Positions 28,730 to 37,036 of a stretch of DNA of 37,089 nucleotides are shown piece after piece. The DNA is taken from positions 1-37,089 of the forward strand of contig JAAEZB010000027.1 in the NCBI GenBank assembly GCA_018223085.1. Direction: 5' to 3'. The stretch's first letter is position 1, and the number at the start of each line of letters is the position of its first letter. The notes below the pieces were generated by a model, which ran no database searches, had not been told where the DNA came from, and saw only the letters and a list, made by a program, of their open reading frames with translations. This DNA comes from Paracoccaceae bacterium. GTDB lineage: Bacteria > Pseudomonadota > Alphaproteobacteria > Rhodobacterales > Rhodobacteraceae. Position numbers and translations under genes: made by a program.

Positions 28730-29482
28730 ATGGCGGAGTGGCCAGAGGGCTATGGCAAGCGGGTGTTGGCAGAGGTCGATAGCACCAATGCCGAGGCCGC
28801 GCGTATTGCGCCGGAGTTGACGGGGCCCGAATGGATCCTTGGCCTGCGCCAGACCAAGGGGCGGGGGCGGCGCGGGCGGCCCTGGAGCGATCCGACAGGC
28901 AATTTTGCAGGCACCCTTGTTATGCGTCCCGCCGAGACGCCGGATCGCATAGCACTGCGCTCTTTCGTGGCCTCACTGGCGCTTTATGATGCCTTTGTTG
29001 CAGCAACGGGGCAGAGCACGCCGTTTAGCCTCAAATGGCCTAATGATGTGTTGCTCAATGGTGGCAAGGTCGCGGGTATCCTGCTTGAGAGCGCGGGCTT
29101 TGTCGGCGGGCAGGTCAGCCATATCGCCATTGGCATTGGGGTTAACCTACGCCATGCGCCGACGTCGGAGCAGGTTGAACCGGGAGCCGTGGCGCCGAAA
29201 TCCCTTCTTTCCGAGACGGGGGCCGAGGTCACGCCGGAAGAATTTCTTAACCTTCTGGCTCCGGCCTATGCACATTATGAAGCGCAGTTTCGCAGCTATG
29301 GGTTTGAGCCGATCCGCACCGCATGGCTCGGGCGGGCGGCACGTATTGGCGAGACGATCACCGCGCGAACGTCACGTGACGAGACGGTTGGCGTTTTCGA
29401 AACGGTGGACAGCACCGGCAATCTGGTGTTGAAGACGGCGCAAGGCTCCGTGGCCATTCCGGCGGCGGAGGTTTTCTTCTAG
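28730..29482 (+). CDS. birA: Biotin--[acetyl-CoA-carboxylase] ligase
   Basis: This 250-residue enzyme activates biotin with ATP and attaches it to the target lysine of biotin carriers such as MccA in this window. The catalytic domain shows DSTNAEA, the biotinyl-AMP loop TKGRGRRGRPW (43-52 region), and LKWPNDVLLNGGKVAGILLE. The C-terminal SH3-like cap ends in GSVAIPAAEVFF. There is no N-terminal helix-turn-helix, so it is a monofunctional ligase and not a biotin-operon repressor. The ATG at 28730 has GGGAAGG seven bases upstream; the open frame further back runs through the terminator and is rejected. Confidence 0.92.
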   Translation: MAEWPEGYGKRVLAEVDSTNAEAARIAPELTGPEWILGLRQTKGRGRRGRPWSDPTGNFAGTLVMRPAETPDRIALRSFVASLALYDAFVAATGQSTPFSLKWPNDVLLNGGKVAGILLESAGFVGGQVSHIAIGIGVNLRHAPTSEQVEPGAVAPKSLLSETGAEVTPEEFLNLLAPAYAHYEAQFRSYGFEPIRTAWLGRAARIGETITARTSRDETVGVFETVDSTGNLVLKTAQGSVAIPAAEVFF

Positions 29483-29502
29483 GACCGAATGGGAGGCAGA
29501 TC

Positions 29503-30279
29503 ATGCTTCTGGCCATCGACTGTGGTAACACCAATACGGTTTTCTCGATCTGGGACGGGGAGAAGTTCCTCTGCACGCTCCGGACGTCGACGCACCACGC
29601 GCGCACGGCGGATGCCTATTTCACGTGGTATTCCACCCTCGTCAAACATTACGGGATCAATGCCGACATCACCGATGTCATCATCTCGTCGACGGTGCCG
29701 CGCGTGGTTTTTAACCTGCGGGTCTTTGCGGACCGTTTCTTTGGCTGTCGTCCGATTGTTGTTGGCAGACCAGAATGCCTTTTGCCGACGCTGCCGCGTG
29801 TGGATGAGGGCACCCAAGTTGGGCCGGACCGTCTTGTTAATGCGGCGGGCGCGTTTGATCGCCATGGCGGCGACCTGATCGTGGTCGATTTCGGCACCGC
29901 GACGACCTTTGATGTGGTGGCCAAGGACGGGGCCTATATCGGCGGTGTGATTGCACCGGGTGTTAATCTTAGCCTTGAGGCCCTACATAACTCTGCAGCG
30001 GCCCTGCCGCATGTGGATATCGCCAAGCCCCAGAATGTGATCGGCACCAATACGGTCGCCTGTATCCAGTCGGGGATCTTCTGGGGGTATGTGGGTCTCG
30101 TGGGCGAGATCTGTGAGAGAATTAAGGCCGAGCGCGATCGGCCCATGAAGATTATCGCGACCGGCGGGCTGGCGCCGTTGTTCCAGCAATCGGTCGATCT
30201 TTTCGACTGTTTCGAAGACGACCTGACGATGCACGGCCTGACCGTGATTCATAAATACAATAAGGAAAACGCAGCTTGA
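29503..30279 (+). CDS. coaX: Type III pantothenate kinase
   Basis: This 258-residue ASKHA-fold kinase catalyses the first step of coenzyme A synthesis. The phosphate-1 motif is IDCGNTNTVFSIWDG (5-19). GPDRLVNAAGAF (107-118) contains the catalytic Asp109. VVDFGTATTFDVV (127-139) is the phosphate-2 loop. GGVIAPG and ATGGLAP follow. GGGAGG (29490-29495) precedes the ATG by seven bases. It lies 20 bases after birA and overlaps rnj by TTGA, so the three form an operon. Confidence 0.93.
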   Translation: MLLAIDCGNTNTVFSIWDGEKFLCTLRTSTHHARTADAYFTWYSTLVKHYGINADITDVIISSTVPRVVFNLRVFADRFFGCRPIVVGRPECLLPTLPRVDEGTQVGPDRLVNAAGAFDRHGGDLIVVDFGTATTFDVVAKDGAYIGGVIAPGVNLSLEALHNSAAALPHVDIAKPQNVIGTNTVACIQSGIFWGYVGLVGEICERIKAERDRPMKIIATGGLAPLFQQSVDLFDCFEDDLTMHGLTVIHKYNKENAA

Positions 30280-31943
30280 GCAGCGAAAAACTGATTTATT
30301 TGCCCCTCGGTGGAGCGGGCGAAATTGGCATGAATGCCTATGTCTATGGCTATGGCAAGGAGGGTAAAGAACGCCTGATCCTTGTGGATCTTGGCGTGGC
30401 CTTCTCTGATATGGAAACGAGCCCCGGGGTCGATTTGATCTTTCCGGATATGACATGGCTCATCGAAAACAAGGAGCGCCTTGAAGCGGTGTTCATCACC
30501 CACGGGCATGAGGACCATGTCGGTGCGGTGGGGCATTTCTGGGAGGCGCTTGGCGTGCCGGTCTATGCGCGCGCCTTTACGGCGAACCTTGCGCGCCACA
30601 AGATGAAGGACCGGGGCGCACCGGAAGCGGAGGTTGTCACCGTGGCAGCCTGGCCCGAGGTCACCAAGGCGGGGCCGTTTAGTGTCGGTTTCTTGCCGAT
30701 CAGCCATTCGATCCCCGAAAGCGCCGGCCTCATCATTGATAGCCCGGCAGGCCGTGTGATCCATTCGGGCGATTTCAAACTCGATGAGACGCCGGTCGTG
30801 GGCGAGCCTTTTGACAAGGATCTTTGGAAAGAGGTCAGCAAGGGCGGCGTCAAGGCGTTGATCTGTGACTCGACCAATGTCTTTTCGCTTCATCCTGGCC
30901 GCTCTGAGGCCAGCGTCGGGCGCGAAATTGAGGCGCTGGTGAGCGAGGCGCCGCATATGGTCGTCGCGACGACCTTTGCCTCCAATGTGGCACGCGTCAA
31001 AACGCTGGCCGAGGCAGGTGAACGGGCCGGGCGCTCGATCTGCCTTATGGGGCGCGCGATGCGGCGGATGATTGAGGCGGCGGTGGAGACCGGCGTGCTT
31101 GAGGATTTCCCCAAAGTCATCAGCATTGAAGATGCCCGCGCGGTCCCGCGTGAGAACCTGATGCTTTTGGTGACTGGCTCGCAGGGCGAACGCCGCGCGG
31201 CCTCGGCGCAACTGGCGCGGGGCAAGTATAATGGCATGACCCTCAAGGAAGGGGATCTGTTCCTGTTCTCCTCCAAGACCATTCCGGGCAATGAGCGTGG
31301 GGTGATCCGCATCATGAACCAATTCTCGGAGATGGGTGTCGAGGTCGTGGAAGACCACGACGGGCGCTATCACGTTTCGGGCCACGCCAACCGGCCCGAT
31401 CTTGAGGCGCTTCAGGATATCGTTAATCCGCAGATGGTTATTCCCAACCACGGTGAACATCGCCACCTGCGCGAACATGCCAAGATTACCAAGGCGCGTG
31501 GGCGTCAATCCATTGTGGCGGTGAATGGCACGATGCTGGACCTCACGGGCAATGCGCCCAAGGTCATGGGCTATGTCGAGACCGGGCGGACCTATCTTGA
31601 TGGAGCGGTGAAGATTGGTGCCATGGATGGGATCGTGCGGGATCGTATTCGCATGGCGCTCAACGGGCATCTCGTGGTGAACGTGATCCTAGACGAGGAT
31701 GACGAACCGCTTGGCGAGGCCTGGTGTGAGATCAAGGGTCTGCCGGAGCAGGGGCGTAGCTTTGCCCCGTTGCAGGAGGTGCTTGAAGAGGATCTGACGC
31801 AGTTCCTTGGTCGTGCGAACGAGAAGACGCTGGCCAATGACGACAAGCTTGAGGAAGAGCTACGCCGGATCGCGCGCAATACATGTAACGATGAAATCGG
31901 GCGCAAGCCGGAAGTCACGGTGATTGTGAGCCGGCTGAGCTAA
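30276..31943 (+). CDS. rnj: Ribonuclease J
   Basis: This 555-residue metallo-beta-lactamase/beta-CASP ribonuclease has 5'-3' exonuclease and endonuclease activity in mRNA decay and rRNA maturation. The zinc motif is ITHGHEDHVGA (His76, His78, Asp80, His81), and ISHSIPES and IHSGDFKLDETP supply further ligands. The beta-CASP segment includes VTGSQGE and SSKTIPGNE, and HVSGHANRPDL closes the active site. The start is TTG at 30276, overlapping the coaX stop, with AAGGA nine bases upstream; the next in-frame ATG would remove the first beta strands. A bidirectional terminator follows. Confidence 0.93.
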   Translation: MSSEKLIYLPLGGAGEIGMNAYVYGYGKEGKERLILVDLGVAFSDMETSPGVDLIFPDMTWLIENKERLEAVFITHGHEDHVGAVGHFWEALGVPVYARAFTANLARHKMKDRGAPEAEVVTVAAWPEVTKAGPFSVGFLPISHSIPESAGLIIDSPAGRVIHSGDFKLDETPVVGEPFDKDLWKEVSKGGVKALICDSTNVFSLHPGRSEASVGREIEALVSEAPHMVVATTFASNVARVKTLAEAGERAGRSICLMGRAMRRMIEAAVETGVLEDFPKVISIEDARAVPRENLMLLVTGSQGERRAASAQLARGKYNGMTLKEGDLFLFSSKTIPGNERGVIRIMNQFSEMGVEVVEDHDGRYHVSGHANRPDLEALQDIVNPQMVIPNHGEHRHLREHAKITKARGRQSIVAVNGTMLDLTGNAPKVMGYVETGRTYLDGAVKIGAMDGIVRDRIRMALNGHLVVNVILDEDDEPLGEAWCEIKGLPEQGRSFAPLQEVLEEDLTQFLGRANEKTLANDDKLEEELRRIARNTCNDEIGRKPEVTVIVSRLS

Positions 31944-31963
31944 GCCGCTCTGGTGCAAAAGAA

Positions 31964-32005
31964 AACGGGCCGGGAAGCGTTTGCTTTCCGGCCCGTTTTT
32001 CTTTT
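31964..32005. terminator. Bidirectional terminator between rnj and the DEAD-box helicase gene
   Basis: AACGGGCCGGGAAGC (31964-31978) and GCTTTCCGGCCCGTT (31983-31997) form a 15-pair stem with one G-T pair and a GTTT loop. A T-run follows on the plus strand (TTTCTTTT), and the A-run before the stem gives a T-run on the minus strand. It serves both convergent genes. Confidence 0.85.
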
Positions 32006-32018
32006 GGAAGAGGACGTA

Positions 32019-33443
32019 TTAGCCCGCGCGACGCTCGTCAAAGCTTAGCGCAATAAAGCTCGGCATGTGATCGCCCATGCCGACAACCTTGTTGTTGTCC
32101 CGACCGCCGCGATCATTACGATCATTGCGGTCCGAAGAACGGTTGCGTGACCGACCCCGGCTTTTGGAGGCTGGCTTTTCGCTTTTGGGCGCTTCCTCGG
32201 TCTTGGCTTCGACCTGCGGCTTTGCCTCAGGCTGTGCATCGAGCTTTTCTTCGACTTTCGGCTGCTCTTCGGCTTTGCTGCGCTTGCGGGGCGCTTTGCC
32301 CTCGATTTCAACGCGCGGGATTTCCTTTTGGATCAGCTTTTCCACCGCATCGAAGGCTTTTTCGTCACGTGGAGTGCAAATGGTGAAGGCCTTGCCGTCA
32401 CGCCCGGCGCGGCCGGTGCGGCCAATGCGGTGCACATAATCCTCGGCGTGGCCGGGAACGTCAAAGTTGAACACGTGGCTCACCGAGGGCACATCAAGAC
32501 CGCGCGCAGCCACATCTGAGGCCACGAGGATACGCAATTCGCCATTGCGGAAAGCGTCGAGCGTGCGGGTGCGCTGGCTCTGGTCAAGGTCGCCATGGAT
32601 CGGTGCCGCATCAAGCCCATATTTCTTGAGCGATTTGGCGCAGATATCCACATCCGTCTTGCGGTTGCAGAAGATGATCGCGTTGGTGCAGGCGTCGCCT
32701 TCCTGGGCGATCAAATCACGCAACACGCGGCGCTTTTCGCTACCTTCGCGGTCACGACGCGATGCTTTGAACATGACCACGCCCTGTTCAATGGTCTCGG
32801 ACGCGGTGGCCTGACGGGCGACTTCAATCCGGGCGGGGGCGGACAGGAAAGTGTTGGTGATGCGTTCGATTTCGGGGGCCATCGTGGCCGAGAAAAAGAG
32901 CGTCTGACGGGTAAAGGGCGTGAGCGAGAAGATACGCTCGATATCCGGGATAAAGCCCATGTCGAGCATCCGGTCGGCCTCATCCACCACCATGATCTGC
33001 ACACCAGTCAGGAGCAGCTTGCCACGTTCGAAATGGTCGAGAAGGCGGCCCGGGGTGGCGATCAAGACGTCGACGCCTTTGTCGATCAGCTTGTCCTGTT
33101 CCTTGAACGAGACGCCGCCGATGAGCAGTGCCTTGGTTAGCTTGAGGTGTTTTGAATAGGTGTCGAAATTCTCCGCCACCTGCGCCGCGAGTTCCCGAGT
33201 CGGACAGAGCACGAGGCTCCTTGGCATCCGGGCGCGGGCGCGGCCACGGGCGAGGAGCGACAGCATCGGCAGCGTGAAGCTGGCCGTCTTGCCGGTACCC
33301 GTCTGGGCGATGCCGAGCACGTCCCGACCTTCCAGCGCAGGGGGAATCGCCCCGGCCTGAATCGGGGTGGGCGACTCATAGCCAGCCTCGTCGATTGCCT
33401 TGAGAACCTTGGTATTGAGGTTGAGATCAGAAAATTTTGTCAT
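32019..33443 (-). CDS. rhlE: DEAD-box ATP-dependent RNA helicase (RhlE-type)
   Basis: This 474-residue RNA helicase shows all motifs in order: Q-motif Phe4 and PTPIQ, Walker A AQTGTGKT (46-53), PTRELA (81-86), TPGR, DEAD (154-157), SAT (185-187), and in the second domain VASDVAARGLDVP and HRIGRTGRAG. After about residue 385 there is a charged tail rich in Lys/Glu/Ala, then an Arg/Asp/Gly/Asn-rich run, probably a flexible RNA-binding region. It is likely to act in ribosome assembly or RNA decay. The frame stays open to 33569, but that region contains the promoter, and the ATG at 33443 gives the family start MTKFSDL. There is no clear Shine-Dalgarno. Confidence 0.92.
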   Translation of the reverse strand: MTKFSDLNLNTKVLKAIDEAGYESPTPIQAGAIPPALEGRDVLGIAQTGTGKTASFTLPMLSLLARGRARARMPRSLVLCPTRELAAQVAENFDTYSKHLKLTKALLIGGVSFKEQDKLIDKGVDVLIATPGRLLDHFERGKLLLTGVQIMVVDEADRMLDMGFIPDIERIFSLTPFTRQTLFFSATMAPEIERITNTFLSAPARIEVARQATASETIEQGVVMFKASRRDREGSEKRRVLRDLIAQEGDACTNAIIFCNRKTDVDICAKSLKKYGLDAAPIHGDLDQSQRTRTLDAFRNGELRILVASDVAARGLDVPSVSHVFNFDVPGHAEDYVHRIGRTGRAGRDGKAFTICTPRDEKAFDAVEKLIQKEIPRVEIEGKAPRKRSKAEEQPKVEEKLDAQPEAKPQVEAKTEEAPKSEKPASKSRGRSRNRSSDRNDRNDRGGRDNNKVVGMGDHMPSFIALSFDERRAG

Positions 33444-33448
33444 GCGTA

Positions 33449-33463
33449 TCCGTGGTTTACGGA
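33449..33463 (-). promoter_or_regulatory. Hairpin directly before the helicase start codon
   Basis: In the transcript, TCCGT-AAACC-ACGGA forms a five-pair hairpin ending six bases before the ATG, covering the only GGA that could act as a ribosome binding site. The string AAACCACGG occurs twice in the leader (33450-33458 and 33507-33515 on the complementary strand). It may make translation temperature- or structure-dependent. Confidence 0.4.
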
Positions 33464-33540
33464 CACTTTTGGCCCGTACGTAAATGCGGATCGGACCCGT
33501 GCGGCCCCGTGGTTTGCCACGTATATGACCCACGAGGCGG

Positions 33541-33569
33541 GTTGTAGAGCAACAGGGGCGCCGGGTCAA
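33541..33569 (-). promoter_or_regulatory. Promoter of the DEAD-box helicase gene
   Basis: On the minus strand, TTGACC (33569-33564) and TACAAC (33546-33541) are separated by exactly 17 bases, a good sigma-70-type promoter. Transcription would start near 33534, giving a leader of about 90 bases. Confidence 0.65.
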
Positions 33570-33603
33570 TCAAGGTGCAGGAAACAAAGGGTTTTCGGCC
33601 AGT

Positions 33604-34575
33604 TCACGCCGTGCCGTGGCGCCAGTTTGGAAAGTGGCGGTCGCGTTTTTCATCTAGAGCAAGGTTGAAAACACGCAGCAGGCCACGCTCTTTGAGCCCT
33701 TCGAGAAGGGCAGGGCGAGCAAGGCAGATTTCTTCGAAAAAACCGCGCAGGGCGTCTTGGCCGTTTTCTTCAATCAGGAGATTGAAGAGTTGGTGCAGAG
33801 ACAGGCCGCCCTCCTCAGTGGGGCGCACGGATTTTAATTCGGCCCGGTAAGATCCCTTGTCGAGGCGGTAATCAAAGCTCTTCTGCCAGCTGTCCCAGCT
33901 TTTGATATGGCGGTGGCAAAGGTCGACACCGTCAAGGAAACGGCTTGGCCCGACTTCCTCGTCGCCGCGCATGGCACGATGAATCTTGAAGGTGAGGGGG
34001 GCAAGGCCTGTGCGCAGGAAGCTCTTGCCTTGGGTGTGGCTCACGAAACCGCCGCGTATGTAAGAGCCGAAGTTTGGGTAGAGCGCGGCTTCGAGCGCCT
34101 GACGGCGGGCAAGATCGGGCTCCCACGCCTTGCAATAAAGCGCCTTCGGGTCGAGGCCGGGCTGACCATCAGGGGCCATGGCTTCGGCGGGGGCAACACG
34201 GGCGGCGTTAATATCTTGCGGCAGGGTAGATAGCGCGGATGCGATATCGTTTGTGGGGCAGAGGAATTCGTCCACGTCGATATGGCCGAGCCAGTCGAGA
34301 CCCGCTTGCCCTGCTTTTTCATAGGCTTGCGTGGCGTTTTGTGTCTGGCGAACCTGATGTTTGGCGGGTTTGTGGCCTTTGGTAGCGCGCCAATAGGCGC
34401 CGTCGGTGCGGGTTACGGTGACCTGTGGATGGGCGTTGAGCGCGGCTTCTGCTTTGGGGTTTTCATTGTCGAGATAGATAAAGAGATGATCGGCGCCAAG
34501 GTCGAGGTGATAGGCGGCGAAATCGAGCACGTCGCGCGGTAGGGCCTTGATCGTAGAGACGAGGCCCCAACGCAT
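33604..34575 (-). CDS. Glycosyltransferase family 2-like protein
   Basis: This 323-residue soluble protein has a nucleotide-sugar-binding start (MRWGLVSTIKALPRDVLDFAAYHLDLGADHLF) and the metal-binding DxD motif in GHIDVDEFL (Asp100, Asp102), as in the Glyco_tranf_2_4/GT92-like group. HRHIKSW and KSFDYRLDKGSY in the C-half probably belong to the acceptor side. No membrane helices are seen. It likely transfers a sugar to a surface polysaccharide or lipid, but donor and acceptor are unknown. Its ATG overlaps the stop of the upstream gene by one base, so the pair is translated together. Confidence 0.75.
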   Translation of the reverse strand: MRWGLVSTIKALPRDVLDFAAYHLDLGADHLFIYLDNENPKAEAALNAHPQVTVTRTDGAYWRATKGHKPAKHQVRQTQNATQAYEKAGQAGLDWLGHIDVDEFLCPTNDIASALSTLPQDINAARVAPAEAMAPDGQPGLDPKALYCKAWEPDLARRQALEAALYPNFGSYIRGGFVSHTQGKSFLRTGLAPLTFKIHRAMRGDEEVGPSRFLDGVDLCHRHIKSWDSWQKSFDYRLDKGSYRAELKSVRPTEEGGLSLHQLFNLLIEENGQDALRGFFEEICLARPALLEGLKERGLLRVFNLALDEKRDRHFPNWRHGTA

Positions 34576-35336
34576 CAGTCGTCTCCTTTGAGGCGGGCAT
34601 AGACCTCGCGCATGCGGCGCAGGCGGCGGAACACCGTGCCGGGATCGCGGTTCAGTTCTTCCATGAGGTGATTGGCCAGCGGTGCAATGCCGGGATCGGT
34701 CATAGCAAGCTCCCAGACCGGGGCGAGGAGGTTGGAATCAAGCCCGCCCGCACGCAGGGAGTATTGATCCATGTTGAGCGGCAGGGAGACGCGTTTCTTG
34801 CGGCTGAAGCCAAACGGGGTTTGGGGATCAAAGCCGCTATAGAGCCGTTCGAATTCATAGAGTTTCATCATGCCAAAGAGCATACGCAGGGCTTGGCCGA
34901 CCTGACGTTGCACGTCAGTGCCGCCATGGTCGGCGAAGGTCATGATCGAAGAGACCTTCCAGCGGATATCGAGCGCCTCAATCAGGTGCGCGGGCTGTTC
35001 CTCCCAGAGCCGCAGGAACAGCGCGGCGCAGCCCTCGGGCGCGGAAGATTTGCGCAGGTTCGAGATCAGTAGCGCGTTAAGATAGGCCAATTCCGAATTG
35101 CCGATGAATTCACGTGCTATGGTGCGGCGTTTGTTGGCCCAGGCCGAACGCGGGTTGGGTTCCCACTTTGGTTTTTTCGTGGCCTCTTCGGTGACTTTCG
35201 TCGCGGCGAGCAGAGCAAGGTCCACATCCTCGGGAGGGAAGGAAAGATCTGTGAAATCAAATGGATCACGGCGGGAATTATAGCGCCCAAGAAGAGCCTC
35301 AAGGCCGCCGGGATAGGTCAGGTTATCGCTGCTCAT
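34575..35336 (-). CDS. Conserved-looking protein of unknown function paired with a glycosyltransferase
   Basis: The 253-residue protein has no signal peptide and no membrane helix. It is acidic at the N-terminus (FDFTDLSFPPEDVD) and largely helical afterwards, with LNALLISNLR, FLRLWEEQPAHLIEALDIRWK and a basic C-terminal helix RRLRRMREVYARLK. I do not recognise the family. It overlaps the glycosyltransferase gene downstream by one base and follows prfC on the same strand. The start is uncertain: ATG at 35336 has no Shine-Dalgarno nearby, whereas AAAGGAGA (35380-35373) lies upstream with a perfect GC hairpin between. A GTG at 35351 is a possible start and would add five residues. Confidence 0.65.
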   Translation of the reverse strand: MSSDNLTYPGGLEALLGRYNSRRDPFDFTDLSFPPEDVDLALLAATKVTEEATKKPKWEPNPRSAWANKRRTIAREFIGNSELAYLNALLISNLRKSSAPEGCAALFLRLWEEQPAHLIEALDIRWKVSSIMTFADHGGTDVQRQVGQALRMLFGMMKLYEFERLYSGFDPQTPFGFSRKKRVSLPLNMDQYSLRAGGLDSNLLAPVWELAMTDPGIAPLANHLMEELNRDPGTVFRRLRRMREVYARLKGDD

Positions 35337-35350
35337 GCCGTATGATGGCA

Positions 35351-35366
35351 CGGGGGGAGCCCCCCG
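35351..35366 (-). promoter_or_regulatory. GC hairpin between prfC and the following gene
   Basis: CGGGGGG and CCCCCCG form a perfect inverted repeat with a two-base centre. No T-run follows, so it is not a classical terminator. It sits between a strong ribosome-binding sequence and the start codon of the next gene. Confidence 0.45.
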
Positions 35367-35383
35367 CGCAATTCTCCTTTGGC

Positions 35384-36991
35384 TCAGATCATCATTTCCT
35401 TGGTCGCCGTGAGTTTGATGTCCGGGTAATCGCGTTCTACGCGGTCGATGTCCCATTGCAGGCGGGTGAGGTAGACCACGTCGCCGTCGTGGTCGTAGGA
35501 GATGTGTTGCTTGTTGGCGTTAACGAATTTATCGACCGCGTCGCGCGGGCCAGAGACCCAGCGGGCGGAGGTGAATTGCGACTGTTCAAAACGCACGGGC
35601 AGGCCATATTCCATCTCGATCCGGCTTGCCAGAACCTCGAATTGGAGGGCACCGACGACGCCGACGATGAAGCCCGAGCCGATATTGGGTTTGAACACCT
35701 TGGCGGCACCTTCCTCGGCGAATTGCATGAGGGCCTTTTCAAGGTGCTTGGCCTTCATCGGGTCACCTGCTCGGATACCCTGAAGCAGTTCCGGAGCAAA
35801 GGAGGGGATGCCGGTGGCGCGGATCATTTCGCCTTCGGTCAAGGTATCACCAATACGCAGTTGGCCGTGGTTGGGGATACCGATGATGTCGCCGGCCCAA
35901 GCCTCTTCGGCAAGCTCGCGATCAGAGGCGAGGAAGAGCACAGGATTCGAAATGGCCATCGGTTTCTTGGTGCGCACATGGGTCAGTTTCATGCCGCGTT
36001 TGAAATGCCCGGAGGCGAGGCGAACAAAGGCCACGCGGTCGCGGTGCTTGGGGTCCATGTTGGCCTGCACCTTGAAAACAAAGCCGCAAACTTTTGTTTC
36101 TTCAGGGAAAATCTCGCGCGGCTCGGCGCTTTGGGGCTGTGGCTCGGGGCCGTATTTGGCGATCCCGTCCATCAGTTCCTGCACCCCGAACGAGTTAATT
36201 GCAGAGCCAAACCAGATCGGGGTCATGTGCCCTTCGAGCACGGCTTGCGGGTCAAGGGCGGGGAGGAGTTCGCGCGCCATCTCGACCTCTTCCTTGAGCT
36301 GCTCAAGGAGATGGGCGGGGATGTGGTCGGCGAGTTTGGGGTCGTCAAGCCCTTGAATGGACACGCTTTCTGCGACCACGTTACGATCGGCGCGGTCCAT
36401 CAGTTCGAGACGGTCATTCAGGAGATCATAGCAGCCCATGAAGTCGCGGCCCACACCGATGGGCCAGCTTGCCGGGGTCACGTCGATGGCAAGGTTTTCC
36501 TGAATTTCGTCAATGATATCAAAGGTGTCTCGGCTTTCGCGGTCCATCTTGTTACAGAAAGTCAGGATCGGAAGATCGCGCAGGCGGCAGACTTCGAAAA
36601 GCTTGCGGGTCTGGCTCTCAACGCCTTTGGCGCCGTCGATCACCATCACGGCGGCGTCCACTGCCGTCAGGGTGCGATAGGTGTCTTCGGAAAAGTCAGA
36701 GTGGCCGGGAGTGTCAACAAGGTTGAAGCGAAAGTTGTTGAAATCAAAGGACATTGCCGATGCGGAAACCGAGATGCCCCGGTCTTTTTCCATCTGCATA
36801 AAGTCCGAGCGCGTGCGCCGTGCTTCGCCCTTGGCACGGACCTGACCGGCCATCTGGATGGCGCCACCATAGAGGAGGAACTTCTCGGTCAGAGTCGTCT
36901 TGCCCGCATCCGGGTGCGAGATGATCGCAAAGGTGCGGCGGCGGCCGATTTCAGGCGGCAGGGCGGGGCGATTGGCTGAGACGTCAAGCAT
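35384..36991 (-). CDS. prfC: Peptide chain release factor 3
   Basis: This 535-residue translational GTPase removes RF1/RF2 from the ribosome after termination. G1 is SHPDAGKTT (25-33), followed by the switch region MEKDRGISVSASA, G3 DTPGHSDF (93-100) and G4 NKMD (147-150). Domain 2 and the RF3-specific C-terminal domain follow, with FQFEV-like LQFEVLASRIEMEYGLPV. The frame is open to a TTG at 37027, but the ATG at 36991 matches the family start and lies just after a -10-like element. No Shine-Dalgarno is present, hinting at a leaderless message. The length is slightly above E. coli RF3 (529). Confidence 0.94.
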   Translation of the reverse strand: MLDVSANRPALPPEIGRRRTFAIISHPDAGKTTLTEKFLLYGGAIQMAGQVRAKGEARRTRSDFMQMEKDRGISVSASAMSFDFNNFRFNLVDTPGHSDFSEDTYRTLTAVDAAVMVIDGAKGVESQTRKLFEVCRLRDLPILTFCNKMDRESRDTFDIIDEIQENLAIDVTPASWPIGVGRDFMGCYDLLNDRLELMDRADRNVVAESVSIQGLDDPKLADHIPAHLLEQLKEEVEMARELLPALDPQAVLEGHMTPIWFGSAINSFGVQELMDGIAKYGPEPQPQSAEPREIFPEETKVCGFVFKVQANMDPKHRDRVAFVRLASGHFKRGMKLTHVRTKKPMAISNPVLFLASDRELAEEAWAGDIIGIPNHGQLRIGDTLTEGEMIRATGIPSFAPELLQGIRAGDPMKAKHLEKALMQFAEEGAAKVFKPNIGSGFIVGVVGALQFEVLASRIEMEYGLPVRFEQSQFTSARWVSGPRDAVDKFVNANKQHISYDHDGDVVYLTRLQWDIDRVERDYPDIKLTATKEMMI

Positions 36992-36998
36992 GCGTTCG

Positions 36999-37027
36999 CA
37001 TATAGAAGGGGTCGGGCGGCGGCGCAA
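36999..37027 (-). promoter_or_regulatory. Candidate prfC promoter giving a leaderless transcript
   Basis: On the minus strand, TTGCGC (37027-37022), a 17-base spacer and TATATG (37004-36999) are followed after seven bases by the prfC ATG. Initiation at the usual distance would begin at or next to the A of the start codon. The -35 is weak (3 of 6 matches), so this is tentative. Confidence 0.35.
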
Positions 37028-37036
37028 TACGGGGAT

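Noticed and set aside
32019-33569. Longer helicase start at 33569
   Set aside because: The extra 42 residues would be encoded by the promoter and leader; the family begins at the Met at 33443.
35261-36979. 572-codon plus-strand open frame opposite prfC
   Set aside because: prfC shows all GTPase motifs; the opposite frame is a codon-bias shadow.
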